Positions 22,208 through 33,689 of a DNA stretch of 64,000 nt are shown here, piece by piece (position 1 is the stretch's first letter; the number at the start of each line of letters is the position of its first letter). The notes under the pieces are model-generated. The model was not told the origin of the DNA, made no database searches, and worked only from the letters and a program-made list of their open reading frames with translations. This stretch comes from Ypsolopha sequella (taxonomy: Eukaryota; Arthropoda; Insecta; Lepidoptera; Ypsolophidae): positions 558,001 to 622,000 of the forward strand of contig OW203983.1 of NCBI GenBank assembly GCA_934047225.1, read 5' to 3'. Both the position numbers and the translations under genes were made by a program.

Positions 22208-24586
22208 AAATAGCTTAAAATAAAGCGGTTTCGATTTTGTGATTTTGGCAATACCAAAACCGAGTCGTATTCACACAATCAAAACCGAGGCGGTTTACAA
22301 ACACCGTATGTTTAAACATATAAATGTGAGCGGAGTCTCGCAATTGTGCACGCCTCAGGTTTGGGTGTGTTAGCACTTTTACCTTTTCACTTATATCTTT
22401 CGTCGTAAACGTGATAGACATCCATGAATAGACAGAGTGAGAAAACACTAGGCAAGCTTAAAAAAATTATAAGTAGTAAAAAATATGTATACGTCACTGA
22501 GGTCTCGCTTTTGGGTACTACACCGGGTGTAAATCAAACGCCTCACATCTAGGATTCAGCAAACAAGGGTGTGTATGCGAGTGTGGTCAGTACAATCAAT
22601 GAAACTTCCGTTATCTTTCCAGAAAATCTTCTACGTCATCATGTGATTATGTTTCCAGCTATGCAGTAATAATTTTCTTACATTCGTGTGATGCTTTGGG
22701 ATAAATGTCTAATTCTTAATTTAGTACATTGTACAGGTGAGGCGCACGTCTACTGTACTGTCTAATAGCAGAGGTAGTGTCTGTTTTTGGCACAATCACA
22801 GCATTGTTTTTCCTTCTTCGGTCAGTTGTGTCATACATACATACAAACACCAGATTGTTCAAGTAGACTCGGAGAACTTTGCTCGCTTCGCTCGCTCGTT
22901 CAATAAATTTTAATTGTCTTATGCAAAGTCTGTCAAGTAAACATAATTTTACATGGCAACATAATATCTGCTGCTCTTAGGTGATGGCGCGACGTCGTCG
23001 CTAGTGTAGAATTTTGTTACAGAAAATGGAAATTAAACTGTGCAAACCATATCACTGGCAGATCAAAGATTTTTTTAACTCATTCTGTGTTATTTGTGTT
23101 ATTAGTAATCCGTATTTCTTAAGTGTTTTTAGTACTGTAAAACCTGAAATCGGCTTTTGGTTCCAGTTTCATCCAATCTAAGTTTACTTTTGTAATTGAG
23201 GAAGAAAAAACGTTCTTATATTAGCCACGTAAGACAAAAACAAACACAACTAAACTCTTTAAAAAATCTTTTAAAATCTGTAAGTATGTCTGTACGTCTG
23301 CCGCTGACATCTGTGCGTCGCGCCGTACGTATATTGGTCTAAATCCATGGTTAATCCCAACTTTTATGAGCTTTTGTTATTCACTCCCTTTTCATACACT
23401 TTTTGCTTGACTGATGATAATACCCTTAACATTTGCCAATGGAACTTCGACCTATTGGCGACGAAATACGAGACGTGTTAGACTGAATAAAGTATATATC
23501 AGAGGTAGACTATCCTAAACCTTCTGCCTTGAACCTAAGTTTGACTTTCCACTGACATCATTGAGAGCAGTTGTGGATGGCATTAACTTTTGGCTTTATA
23601 GTCGGTCTCGTCAATTGATGTATTGTCATTTTGACATAATAGCGAAGCCATCCCCACGGAATTATTGGTCGAAACTAAACCCGATGACAGTTGCCTCGGC
23701 TTTTTGACTGATCTTGCATCACTTTTAGCCTCATACTATCTGAGATATAAATGAAAGGGATGGGTAAAGGAATTATCGGAATGAAAGGCCTACTTAGCAA
23801 AATATGGTTCAGTCAGTTATTGAGTGATTTTAATGAAGTATAATGGGGTGAAAACATTAAAGCAATCCTTTGTATCATGTAAATCACGCACACGTTACAA
23901 GATGTTAATATTTTTTCAATATTAAATACAAATTTTCGTTGCAAAAAACTAAACGATTTTTTTGTCAGCATTATTCGGCATTAAGCTTCGGTCTGGCGAT
24001 CCAAACGCACAACGTTGCGTTAAACGATGTGCGTTGTCGAAATAATGAATGTACCTATGTAAATCTGTATATATAAAAATCAAAGTCCTGACTGACTGAT
24101 ATATCAACGCACAGCCTAAACCGCTGGTCCTAGAGAAAGGAGACGGTCAGAATCGGCCTTAACCGCGTACATGAAATAAATTTATACTATAATTTTTGTT
24201 AGATTTATTCGTAGCTAGTTTCACTTTCATAATAACACGGACACTGATATTAAAATAATAAATGAGAGCGAACACCGAACGAAACGAAAGCGCGCCATCT
24301 ACCAAGTAGTCCACAAACTACGCTTCCAGCGTGCTTTGATAGAGTATTTTATTTCACGATTCATGCTTTTCTTCTGGATTTTGATAGAGATTACATCACG
24401 ACTGACATTCGAGCATGACCCTTTTAAAATATATCAGAATTGTTACAACTATGAACGTTTCAAACGCGCTTAAGGCCCCGGACTCCCTTTGCAACATTTA
24501 GCTTTTATCTTACCTGAGGTTTTAGAAGTGGCGCTTCCCCCGCTGCTTTAAGACCTTAGAGACCGCTCGTGAATGTTGCTCTACTT
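22208..24586. other. 2.4-kb spacer, no gene recognised
   Basis: AT-rich. CAAAACCGAG occurs several times within 22180-22290. At 24061-24170 is a dispersed repeat fragment with TGACTGACTGATATATCAAC and CGCACAGCCTAAACCGCTGG, a sequence type common in insect genomes. No RNA gene or coding region supported. Confidence 0.6.
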
Positions 24587-27392
24587 CAGGGGTCGGCAAC
24601 CTTATGCTATAGCCGGGCCACATATGTTGCCAGAGTATCAGTGCGGGCCGCACTTATATTTATATGTTCGGGCATGTATTTTTAATATTTGAAATAAAAC
24701 GCATATATATTCATACAATTATGTCTTTTTTAATTGAACTACTATACTAACATAAAAGTAAGAACTAGTGAGATTTTTGAGGCTGCATTTGACTTGCAAG
24801 TTTTTTAATGTCTGCTTTCATTTTAGTAGTAGACACGCGCAGTATCGCGTCTAAATGTTCATCCGTTAACCGCGAACAATTCTTATTTTTGCGGTAGTTG
24901 AGAATTGAAAAAGTCTGCTCACACAAATAGGTATGTACTACCAAACATAGTTATTATCTGCTGAGCAAACTTTTTCAATTCTTTGAAGTTTTCAGAACTC
25001 AAACCTCCGTAGAACTGTATCAAGTCAGTGCTTTCCTTAAATGCCGTTTTAAGTGTGCTATTACTTTGCAAATCTACTATGTTCATTTGCAAATTGCTTG
25101 GTACCTCACTAATATCAATTGCAAAAGGGTTTTGGAATATTTCCATGTTAAGGGAGCTCTTTTTAAAGTCGGTGAATCGATTTACAAACTCAGTTTGTAG
25201 TTGTGTTAACACGTTTCTCATTGTAATATTTTGCCACACAAAATTATCTCCAGCTTCTTCCACGGCTTTCTTGCAATTAGGAAAATGGTCAAGCTTTTTT
25301 TCATCAATATGCTTGATAAACAGTTTCAGTTTCATTTCAAATGACTTTACATCTGTATACATATCGCAAATCAATTTATTTTTTCCCTGCAAGCGTTTGT
25401 TGAGCTGATTCAGTTCCTTAGTCAAATCAGTCAAAAAACCAAGATCGATAATCCACTGTTTGTTAGTAAGCTCTTCTACTGGCTTTCCTTTCATCTCCAT
25501 GAAGTTGCCAATTTCTTTCCTCAAATCAAAAAACCGTTCCAAAACGGCACCTCGACTGAGCCACCTCACTTCACAGTAGTAAACCACGTCACCATGTTCA
25601 GCTTCCAGATCTTCCAAAAACTTTTGGAACTGACGGTGTGTGAGCCCATTTCTTCTTATAAAATTAACAGTGGAAGTTACAGTATCCATTATTTCTTTCC
25701 AGGATATATCTTTGGAGCACAATGCCTCTTGATGGACAATACAGTGAAAAATCAATGGCACAGTAGATCCAGAATCTTTCACTTTGCTGATGATTCTCCC
25801 AACAACACCTTTGTTTTGACCGCTCATGTTCTTGCCTCCATCGGTAGTGACACTTGTTAACTTTTCCCAGCTTAATTGCAATGAATCCAGAGCTTGTTCC
25901 ACATGGTGAAATAAATCTTCTCCCGTAGTTGTACCTTTCAAACTGCAAAGTTTCACAAGCTCTTCGTAAACAGTAAAGTTTTCGTCAATGCCGCGTACAA
26001 ATATGAGTAGCTGTGCTGTATCCGACACGTCCGTACTTTCATCCATCGCTAAAGAGAAGCAGTCGAAAGACTGCGCCTTATCCCTGAGTTGTTCACACAA
26101 ATTAGCACCCAAGTCTTCAGTACGTCGGGTGCAAGTTCTTGCAGAGAGACTAAGACTTTCAAACATTTTTTTCTGCTCTGGGCATATTTCTTCTGCGATA
26201 GCTAAGACACACTCTTTTACTAATTCACTATCGGTAAACGGACGTCCACTTTTTGCAAGAATCTCTGCTACCCTGTAACTGGCCCGAACATTCGATTCGC
26301 TGTTGTCTGCCACAACCTTAAATATGTTTTGTTGATTTTGTAATGACGATTTCAAAGTGGAAATTTTCCTTTTCCGTATTTCTCCTTCAAGACAGTCAAA
26401 TTTAGCTTTGTGCTCAGTGTCGTAATGTCGCTTCAGGTTATATTCCTTTACTACAGAAATACTCTTTTGACAAATCAAGCATAACGGTTTTCCTTTAAAC
26501 TCGATAAAAAAGTATAATTCTGTCCATAATTCGTTAAAAACTCTTTTTTCTTCTTCTATCTTCCTTTTTCTTGAAGCCATGTTTATATAATTATTCTGTA
26601 ACAATAATGAAAAAAATTAAATTCGTTGTAAAATTATATGTTCCAGTTAGCACCTACAAATTCAACTCCACATTCAAATAATAATTAAAACATGACACAC
26701 TCGTAACTAACTTCATGTCATGTAACTACTATCCCCGTCCTTATAACATTTACCCATCAATCTGAAGGTTCACATTAACAAGCAGTAAATAAAATAAAAC
26801 AAAATGCTCGCGAGTGCATACAACTTACCTCATACGTCGTGCGTGAGAAGCTATCAGCGAAGGGAAGAAAGGTGAAACGAAACGCGTAGCTAGCAACCAG
26901 ATGAGACGTGAGTTTCCGGCGAATTTCCACAACAGAATGTGGCGAGAGCCTCGCGCGGCTGTGATTTTAACTAAAACCGGTCGCTTTGAATTTTTTCGCC
27001 GCCGCACACCTGCGTCTAATCAAAGACTGCCGCCCCGCCTATTGTCTCAAAGGAGCCGCCCGCCGCAGCACGTGCGGCGGATAAACGCAAAAGAAATTGC
27101 CAAGAATTGAATAAGTACAGCAAATATTTATTTTCGGTAGAAACAATACATAACATCACAGTCTTGATAAACAGTTCTTAAGAAATGAAATAGAGGTACA
27201 TTTTTATCACCCCGCGTGGGAGCGAGCTTTCAAGAATACTCTCATGGCCCAGCAGCATGGCCGTATAAATTCTAGTGAATTTATATGGCCTTTTGCTTCG
27301 GTATTTTTTTCTTACGGACCTCAGGCTTGCGGGCCGCACCGAGATAGTCTACGGGCCGCATGCGGCCCGCGGGCCGCCGGTTGCCGACCCCT
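24587..27392 (-). mobile_element. hAT transposon, nearly intact
   Basis: Terminal inverted repeats CAGGGGTCGGCAACC at 24587-24601 and GGTTGCCGACCCCT at 27379-27392. Flanking target duplication: TCTACTT at 24580-24586 and 27393-27399 (7 identical of the expected 8 bp). Subterminal GGGCCGCAC-type motifs occur at both ends. It carries one transposase gene on the minus strand. The right 750 bp (26640-27392) is non-coding and partly CpG-rich. Confidence 0.9.
24765..26580 (-). pseudogene. hAT transposase, one frameshift near the C terminus
   Basis: Cut-and-paste transposase of the hAT element, of the kind related to vertebrate ZMYM/GTF2IRD2-like domesticated genes. The start MASRKRKIEEEK at 26580 is chosen because the upstream frame has no ATG. 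A BED-type zinc finger (CLICQ … H-x4-H) spans about residues 35-65. The RNase-H-like core includes FDCFSLAMDESTDVSD (first Asp), TTDGGKNMSG and CEVRWLSRG. The open frame runs to 24919, but a frameshift near 24948 splits the hAT C-terminal dimerisation block; its remainder continues in another frame to a stop at 24765-24767. The total would be about 600 residues, the usual family length. Otherwise unbroken, so it was recently active. Confidence 0.85.
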
Positions 27393-27639
27393 TCTACTTC
27401 ATTAAATGAGTGTACGATTACTTAAAGTTTGACATGTAATGATTTCTAATTATTCAAATAACGGTAATTTACAAAGTTTGGTATGTTTATTGGAATAAAC
27501 AAAATTAATTTACAAAACCAAAATAAAAAAATCCACCCGGACTTATAGATAGCAGTAAGAGCAATCTCATATTTAGGCACAATTTCCATGGCTTAATTTC
27601 TAAATGATTTTTTTTTCAGAGAATTTACGTCATTTTCAG

Positions 27640-28560
27640 GTGTATGCCTTAACATCGTTGTTGGAAAAAATATTTTTAATGTATGTCCAAAAGTATTTGG
27701 GGTGAATATTTATTTTAGACTCAGCGAAATCTATGTAACTGTTGTAGCATTGCCTTTCCATTTTCGCTGCTCTCTTCCTAAGCAGTGAAAAAGTATGATA
27801 ATCAAGTGGGTTTTTATAAGTTTTCTAAATTTTATGAGCTTTATGTTTTTCTTTTAATAGTTTGATTAAAGGCCTACTATAACAAACCGGATAGGACGTG
27901 GTGTCAGCCACATCACGATGGGGTACATACATATTTATTAGGTTGCCAAGAAAAGCATAGAATTTCGTAACACTTTGCTCCACTGTCAACATTGAAAAAA
28001 TCTCACTCCAGTCCATCATTCTTTAGAAATTTCGTCGTAATTGGCACGTCGGAAATTAAATAGTTTCTTAACATTACTTTTAAGTATTGGAGGTAAATTT
28101 GAGTCAAAATAAATAATACTCAATGCCTTGTGGTGAAGATCTTCCGGTGTTAGCGGGTGAGAGCATTCGCTCACCCGACATAAACTGTTACTAATTACCA
28201 GGTCCAATATCGCTCACCCGACATAAACTGTTACTAATTACCAGGTCCAATATCGCTCACCCGACATAAACTGTTACTAATTACCAGGTCCAATATCGCT
28301 CACCCGACATAAACTGTTACTAATTACCAGGTCCAATATCGCTCACCCGACATAAACTGTTACTAATTACCAGGTCCAATATCGCTCACCCGACATAAAC
28401 TGTTACTAATTACCAGGTCCAATATCGCTCACCCGACATAAACTGTTACTAATTACCAGGTCCAATATCCTATTATTAATATTACGAGCAGAATTATACT
28501 GACTGCTACCAGATAACGACAAAAAGTCACTTAGTGATTTAGCTAAAAAGTCATTGATAT
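27640..28560 (-). pseudogene. LINE ORF2 endonuclease-end/linker remnant
   Basis: From high to low: HINDFLAKSLSDFLSLSG, then the array, then LDLVISN-type codons, KKLFNFRRANYDEISKE (about 28060), WSEIFSMLTVEQSV, YSRPLIKLLKEKHKAH and YIDFAESKINIHPKYFW (about 27720). This is the end of the APE endonuclease and the linker before RT in jockey-like LINEs. Frame breaks near 28018 and 27830. Confidence 0.7.
28167..28467. repeat. 43-bp tandem repeat, 7 units, of LINE coding DNA
   Basis: Units beginning TCGCTCACCCGACATAAACT start every 43 bp from 28167 to 28425. On the minus strand one unit encodes the LDLVISNSLCR segment of the LINE; LINE coding sequence continues on both sides, so the array grew from a single internal segment. 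Confidence 0.96.
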
Positions 28561-28569
28561 GGGTAAGCA

Positions 28570-28940
28570 CCATTACTGTGTTTACTGTGTTATAGATTAA
28601 CTAAACGATAACAAGGTAAACGTAAAATAACATAAAGCATCTGAGCAAAAAGAACATCGGAGGAAAATTGGATCTTAATATGAGCTTGATACAGGTATTC
28701 TATAGTCAGAATCGCTTGATGCAGTGGGTCCAAGCTAAATAATAGAAATAATAGTGTAGGTAAATATCTGAGGCTGTAAGTTGTATTTTGTGATCTTATA
28801 ATTTGGCATGATGAATTGTAACACTTACATGGCAGATATATGTTTCGGCAGAAATAAAGTAGTTTTTGGTATTGTAGTACCAAAAATAGGAAAATCAAAA
28901 CGCTATTTTGAACTAAATTAAGTCACATAATTTTTTTTGA
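28570..28940. other. Unassigned 370 bp between LINE parts
   Basis: An open minus-strand frame of 102 codons (28898-28590) is hydrophobic and compositionally simple with no recognised domain. It may be decayed LINE sequence. Confidence 0.4.
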
Positions 28941-28959
28941 TATCTTTATCACTTAGGAT

Positions 28960-29950
28960 CTTGATAGCAGGGGCGTTGATAGCATGTGAATCTCGTAGTT
29001 TCGAACCCATAGGTACATGTAGCCCTTCTCCACCTTCAGCTGACGGGCACGTCACAGCAGCAACTTGTTTTTTGGTGTCAGATGCTCGTTTACAAAAATT
29101 GGGCGTGACGGGCCGTCGATGCCGATGTCGGAGGTCAATATAAAGCGACGCGAGCGCACAGCAGCGATCAGCTCATCCTTGCAGCGCTGAAGAGTTAGTC
29201 GCACGATGATGGATGGGTCACGACGCATGTCGCCACCACCAGGTTGGCCGCTCTCATCGTCGTCAGCTACTTTCAAGTTTCCACGCACTGGATCAGGGTA
29301 ACGACATACACGGTGGATACTATCGATGCTGTTGTCCGAGAATTGTAAACCGACCTTAACAAAATTAGGTTGTATAGGTTTTCACCCTTTTTAAAGGGTA
29401 TGCCAGATATCTCCACATTATTAAATCGACCAAACTGGTTCAACTTATCATTTTCATCAGTTAGGCCTTGTATTTGATCCTCGCAGTTTTTTAATTTCTC
29501 TGTAAGCTCATCCATTATTTGAACCTTCGATTCAATGGCTGCAAGGCGCTTGTCAAATTTTACTAATTTAGCGTTAATTTCACTGATGTTTTTATTTAAG
29601 TTGTTTATGCTGGTTGAAAGGGTGGGAATGGTGTCATTCTTCAGTTGACTAAATTCACCTCGAAAGGCTTTAATCTCCATCATAATGGTCTTCAATGTTA
29701 CTTGATCATCATCGCTGACTGTTCCAGGGATTACCGGAGCGCCTCGGAGGGTATTCTGAGAACAAGTACGGCATCTCCATTGGGCTCGTTGCTCCACTGA
29801 CCAACGTCGAAAACTTTTCTCTGGTACTCCTGAGTAAGAGTAGCACAATTTTTTCTGGTACTCCTGAGTAAGAGTAGCACAATTTTTCTGAACAGCCTTT
29901 GCACTTTATTGCATCAGTTATGTTCTCTTTACACATGAAACACTGCATTT
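28960..29950 (-). pseudogene. LINE ORF1: zinc finger, coiled coil, baculovirus-FP-like domain
   Basis: Nucleic-acid-binding ORF1 protein of a LINE. It starts MQCFMCKENITDAIKCKGC, a PHD-like Cys/His finger, then WRCRTCSQN, a long coiled coil (LSTSINNLNKNISEINAKL, about 29640-29480) and FNNVEISGIPFKKGENLY. After frame changes near 29340 and 29290 it ends in PIFVNEHLTPKNKLLL (about 29110), which resembles the baculovirus FP-protein domain seen in LINE ORF1s of moths. A 34-bp tandem duplication at 29821-29888 breaks the finger. At least three frame breaks. Confidence 0.75.
29821..29888. repeat. 34-bp tandem duplication inside LINE ORF1
   Basis: CTGGTACTCCTGAGTAAGAG starts at 29821 and again at 29855. 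The second copy shifts the ORF1 frame within the PHD-like finger. Confidence 0.93.
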
Positions 29951-30134
29951 TTTAAATAATTTATTTAGCTGCTCGAACTTTGAATTAAACAAGGATTTAT
30001 GGTCCAAATTAGATAAGCGTAAGAGTGAAGCCGACTGATCGAGACCGAATTGGCACACTAACTGACTTTTAACTGGATTTACTACCAGTACTAGCGCGTT
30101 AAAAGCGGTTTGCTACTTTTAATATGATATATTG

Positions 30135-31720
30135 ACTTCCACATGAATTGCTACAGCATGAAACTTATACAGGTGTATGCCTAAATCTAGTTTCAATCGT
30201 TTTAATGAGTTTTGAAAGTTTTTAAGGTTCAGCTCTTTTTGAAATAATTTTTAAAGCAAATTTTAATTTTAAGGGAAAGTATAAGAATAATACAAACTTC
30301 CAGATGAATTACTACAGCATGAAACTTATACAGGTGCATGTCGCAAGTGCATGCCTCTCTTTTAAAAGTAAACTCAAAGCCTTTTAAAATTGAGGTATTT
30401 TTTAATTTTTTTTTTTATTTTGCTTCTTTATTTTATTACTAAATTAATTAACACAACTTCCAAATGAATTGCTACAGCATGAAATTTATACAGGTGCATG
30501 CTACAGGTGCATGCCTATCTTTAAAAAGTAAATTCAAAGTCTTTTAAGGTTCAGGTTTTTTTTATTATTTTTTTTATTTTGCATTTTATTTTCATTTCTA
30601 AATTAAATATAACAACTTCCAGATGAATTGCTACAGCATAAAACGTATACAGGTGTATGCCTTAACAGGTGTATGCCTAAAGCTAGTGTCAATCGTTTTA
30701 ATGGGTTTAGGAAGTTTTTTAAGGTTCAGCGCTTTTTTAAATAATTTTTAAAGCGCATTTAAATTTTAGGAGAAGGTATATTAATAATAAAAACTTCCAG
30801 ATGAATTGCTACAGCATAAGACCTATACAGATGCATGCCACAGGTGCATGCCTATCTTTTAAAAGTAAATTCAAAGCCTTTTAAGGTTCAGGTTTTTTTA
30901 AATGAATCTTTTAATTTTGCATCTTTATTTTATTTCTAAACTAATTAAAACAACTTTCAGATGAAATGCTACAGCATGAGACCTATACAGATGCATGCCA
31001 CAAAGGTGCATGCCTATCTTTTAAAGTAAATTTTAAAGCCTTTTAAGGTTCAGGTTTTTTTAAATTAATTTTTTAATTTTGCTTCTTTATTTTGTTACTA
31101 AATTAATTAAAACAACTTCCAGATGAATTGCTACAGCATTAAACTTATACAAGTGCATGCCGCAGGTGCATGCCTATCTTTTAAAAGTAAATTCAAAGCC
31201 TTTTAAGGTTCAGACTTTCTTAAATTTATTTTTTAATTTTGCATCTTTATTTTATTTCTAAATTAATTATAACAACTTTCAGATGAATTGCGACAGCATG
31301 AAACGTATACAAGTGTATGCCTAAAGCTAGTGTCAATCGTTTTAATGGGTTTTGAAAGTTTTTTAAGGTTCAGCTCTTTTTTAAATAATTTTTAAAGCGC
31401 ATTTAAATTTTAAGAGAAGGTATATGAATAATAAAAACTTCCAGATGAATTGCTACAGCATTAAACCTATACATGTGCATGCCACAGGTGATTGCCTATC
31501 TTTTAAGAGTAAATTCAAAGTCTTTTAAGTTTCATGTTTATTTTTATTAATTTTGCATTTTTATTTTATTTCTAAATTAATTAAAACAACTCCCAGATGA
31601 GTTGCTACAGTATTAGACTTGCACAGATGTATGCCATAGACTGCTATTTCATTTAGATGTTTACGGGTTGACTTTTAATGTACAGCTTATTTTTAAAATC
31701 GGTGGGTAGCTAAACATTTT
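30135..31720. repeat. Diverged satellite, about 160-bp monomer, 10 copies with two sub-types
   Basis: The anchor ACTTCCAGATGAATTGCTAC recurs at about 30135, 30296, 30456, 30615, 30793, 30953, 31115, 31275, 31437 and 31589 (spacing mostly 159-162 bp). Type A monomers continue GTGTATGCCTAAAGCTAGTG, type B continue GTGCATGCCTATCTTTTAAA. The order is A-B-B-A-B-B-B-A-B plus a diverged last copy, a partial higher-order pattern. Similar GTTAAAAG-GGTT-GCTA sequences border the block at about 30096 and 31905. Confidence 0.9.
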
Positions 31721-32014
31721 GTTTGAGCCATAGCAGCTTTTAGGTGGTTTTGTTTTACATGGAACAAGCAGAAGTATGTGCCTATGGCTGCTGTTCATCA
31801 CCCTCAAGTGAATTTGTGTTAATTACAAGTCAAAAATGCCATTTATCAAATTTTAAAATACGACAATTTTATTTGGTCGGGTTATATCTTTAAAACCGGT
31901 TCGTTAAAAGTGGTTCGCTAACTTCAACTCGGTCGTCATGCTGCAGTAAATATCGATATCGATTTATCTTTCCACATTTTTATTTTAAAATTTATTTGCC
32001 ATTATTTACATAAA

Positions 32015-32198
32015 TTAACCAACTTTTCTAGAAACCTTTGTATGTCTTAATATATACATTTCTTTTCCGTATTCGTCCAGAAACACGTGACTTACTGCGT
32101 CTTTTGATACTCCATTACGAATATCCTTAACGTCAGGGTCTTGTCGTATTCTAATACCATTTAGGTAATGTAGTCGCATATCTACCTTCATTCCATAT
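32015..32198 (-). CDS. Terminal exon of an unrecognised host-type gene
   Basis: Minus strand. Acceptor CCTTTCTTTTCAG borders 32198; one base completes a Lys codon, then 60 codons (YGMKVDMRLHYLNGIRIRQD … VFLDEYGKEMYILRHTK …) and TAA at 32015-32017. Codon content is balanced and charged, unlike surrounding TE debris. The phase matches an exon at 37154-37203 and, before it, one at 53005-53051. I do not recognise the protein family. Intron 32199-37153 is filled with Helitron, copia, BEL and MITE sequence. Confidence 0.5.
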
Positions 32199-32512
32199 CT
32201 GAAAAGAAAGGTTTATAAGGAGAAGCAATCTGCGTAGTTTTCAGGAGTGTGCTGTGGTTGCCAGAGGTTTCCAAGGTTTACAAATTATTATAATTATTTA
32301 AATCGATTTAAAGCACTTTTAAAATCATTAAAGCCGCATGAAAAAGGTAAAATAACTAATTAAAGTGTGTAAGCCATAGCAATCCGTTCGTTTAATTCGT
32401 TTATAAGCAAAATATATCTTTTAATTTTAATTATTATAATTTTAATTATTATATATCTTTTAATAAAGATTTATTGGTACACTATGTATATTTTTATATT
32501 AATTTATAAATT

Positions 32513-32545
32513 AACTAGCTGATGCTCGCGACTTCGTCCGCGTGG
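32513..32545 (-). mobile_element. Helitron-type 3' terminus (minus orientation)
   Basis: AACTAGCTGATGCTCGCGAC continuing TTCGTCCGCGTGGA; read on the minus strand it is a GC-rich hairpin followed by CTAG, the form of lepidopteran Helitron 3' ends. The matching end at 37006-37037 has the opposite orientation. Confidence 0.6.
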
Positions 32546-32559
32546 AAGAAGATAATATG

Positions 32560-33022
32560 GCCACAGTGGAATTACCGCAGTAGAAAGTATCCAGTTTGTT
32601 AATTTTGTATGACAATACTGTATAACAAAATCATGTGTAAAGTAGCGCCACCTATGCTAAGAATCTAGTATTAAGCTTTGAATAAAAAAACTGTCAGTCG
32701 TTATCCGAAAATCATCGTGTTTTATTAGGTTATGGGTGAATATCCCAGTTTTTCAGTAATTTATCTGGTGACCGTGTAATTACAGTTGAAAAAATCGTTG
32801 AACTTTCGAGCCATCATGGCTACAAACTATATTCAAAGTGTTCCGAAGCTGAAAGACAAAGTAAATAACGACGAGTGGAGTTTTGCGGCAGAGAATTTGT
32901 TGGTGTTAGAGGGTACGAGCCATTACATCAAAACGGTTGCCAGTACCGAAAGAAAACCTGCAGAAGACGCAAAAACCAAGGCAAAGCTAATTTTGACGAT
33001 TGATCCGGGATTGTACGTGTAA
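32560..33022 (+). mobile_element. Ty1/copia retrotransposon fragment: LTR end, primer site, gag start
   Basis: AGGTTATGGG at about 32729-32738 resembles the initiator-Met tRNA primer site of copia elements, preceded by LTR-like sequence. The gag reading frame starts at 32815 (MATNYIQSVPKLKDKVNNDE) with NLLVLEGTSHYIKTV, typical of copia gag N termini, and is cut off at 33022 by a dispersed repeat. Only about 69 gag residues remain. Confidence 0.7.
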
Positions 33023-33400
33023 ATTCAAATTCAAATAGTATATTTTGCAAAGCAGGTATATACAAGGTGTAACAGAAAGGTGTAACCATATTTGAAGAGC
33101 TTATTCAGTCAATGGTATAGAAGAACTTTTACTATGAATCCAAACCTGAAATCTTAAAAAAAAAATCTGCCCTTCCATACATTTCAGCCGAGCGGCATTG
33201 CATTTTTCTATAAAAAGTTTTTTTTTTTCGAGATACAAGATTTGTTCCATAGTAAAAGTTGTTCTATACCATTGACTGAATAAGCTATTCAAATATGGTT
33301 ACACCTTTCTGTTACACGTTGTATAATACACTTTTTACACGTCAAATTCAATCTAATAAAAAATATATGTAATATAATAAATGTACATGAACTAAATTAA
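33022..33400. repeat. Dispersed repeat (second copy), split by a MITE
   Basis: The same sequence as at 5931-6070, interrupted between GGTATA and TAATACAC by the 263-bp MITE at 33061-33323. Confidence 0.75.
33061..33323. mobile_element. Fold-back MITE with about 76-bp terminal inverted repeats
   Basis: Left arm 33061-33136 begins TACAAGGTGTAACAGAAAGG; right arm 33248-33323 is its near-perfect reverse complement (a few mismatches). The central 110 bp is unique. It is flanked by TA, consistent with a TA-targeting superfamily. The uninterrupted sequence at about 5960-5980 is a paralogous empty site. Confidence 0.88.
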
Positions 33401-33424
33401 AGGTTTATTTAATTTATGTAGCAA

Positions 33425-33426
<2 letters not shown>

Positions 33427-33467
<41 letters not shown>

Positions 33468-33500
33468 GTATATATATATTATGTATATATATAATTTAAT
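33427..33500. repeat. AT microsatellite
   Basis: Long (AT)n and TATATA tracts with interruptions. Confidence 0.9.
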
Positions 33501-33689
33501 TATATATAATATATATTTTAAGTATATGTTATAAATAAATGTGATGTTAGTCTGTACTGTAATTAGCAAATTTTTAATTTTAATTTTTATTTAAACAGGG
33601 AGTTTTTTCTGCCTACAAACTGCATTACAGTTTGACAGAAATATTTGTATGTTCCAAATATTTTCATGTGGAAATAAACGTCTATTATT

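Larger units (their letters stand above)
27640..29950 (-). mobile_element. LINE with PHD-type ORF1, decayed
   Basis: Minus strand: ORF1 (29950-28960), unrecognised or scrambled 28940-28570, then endonuclease-end and linker codons (28560-27640) interrupted by a 43-bp array. RT is absent. Treating both parts as one element is an inference from order and strand. Confidence 0.65.

Noticed and set aside
28590..28898. 102-codon hydrophobic minus-strand frame.
   Set aside because: Low-complexity Leu/Tyr-rich translation typical of AT-rich non-coding DNA; no domain.
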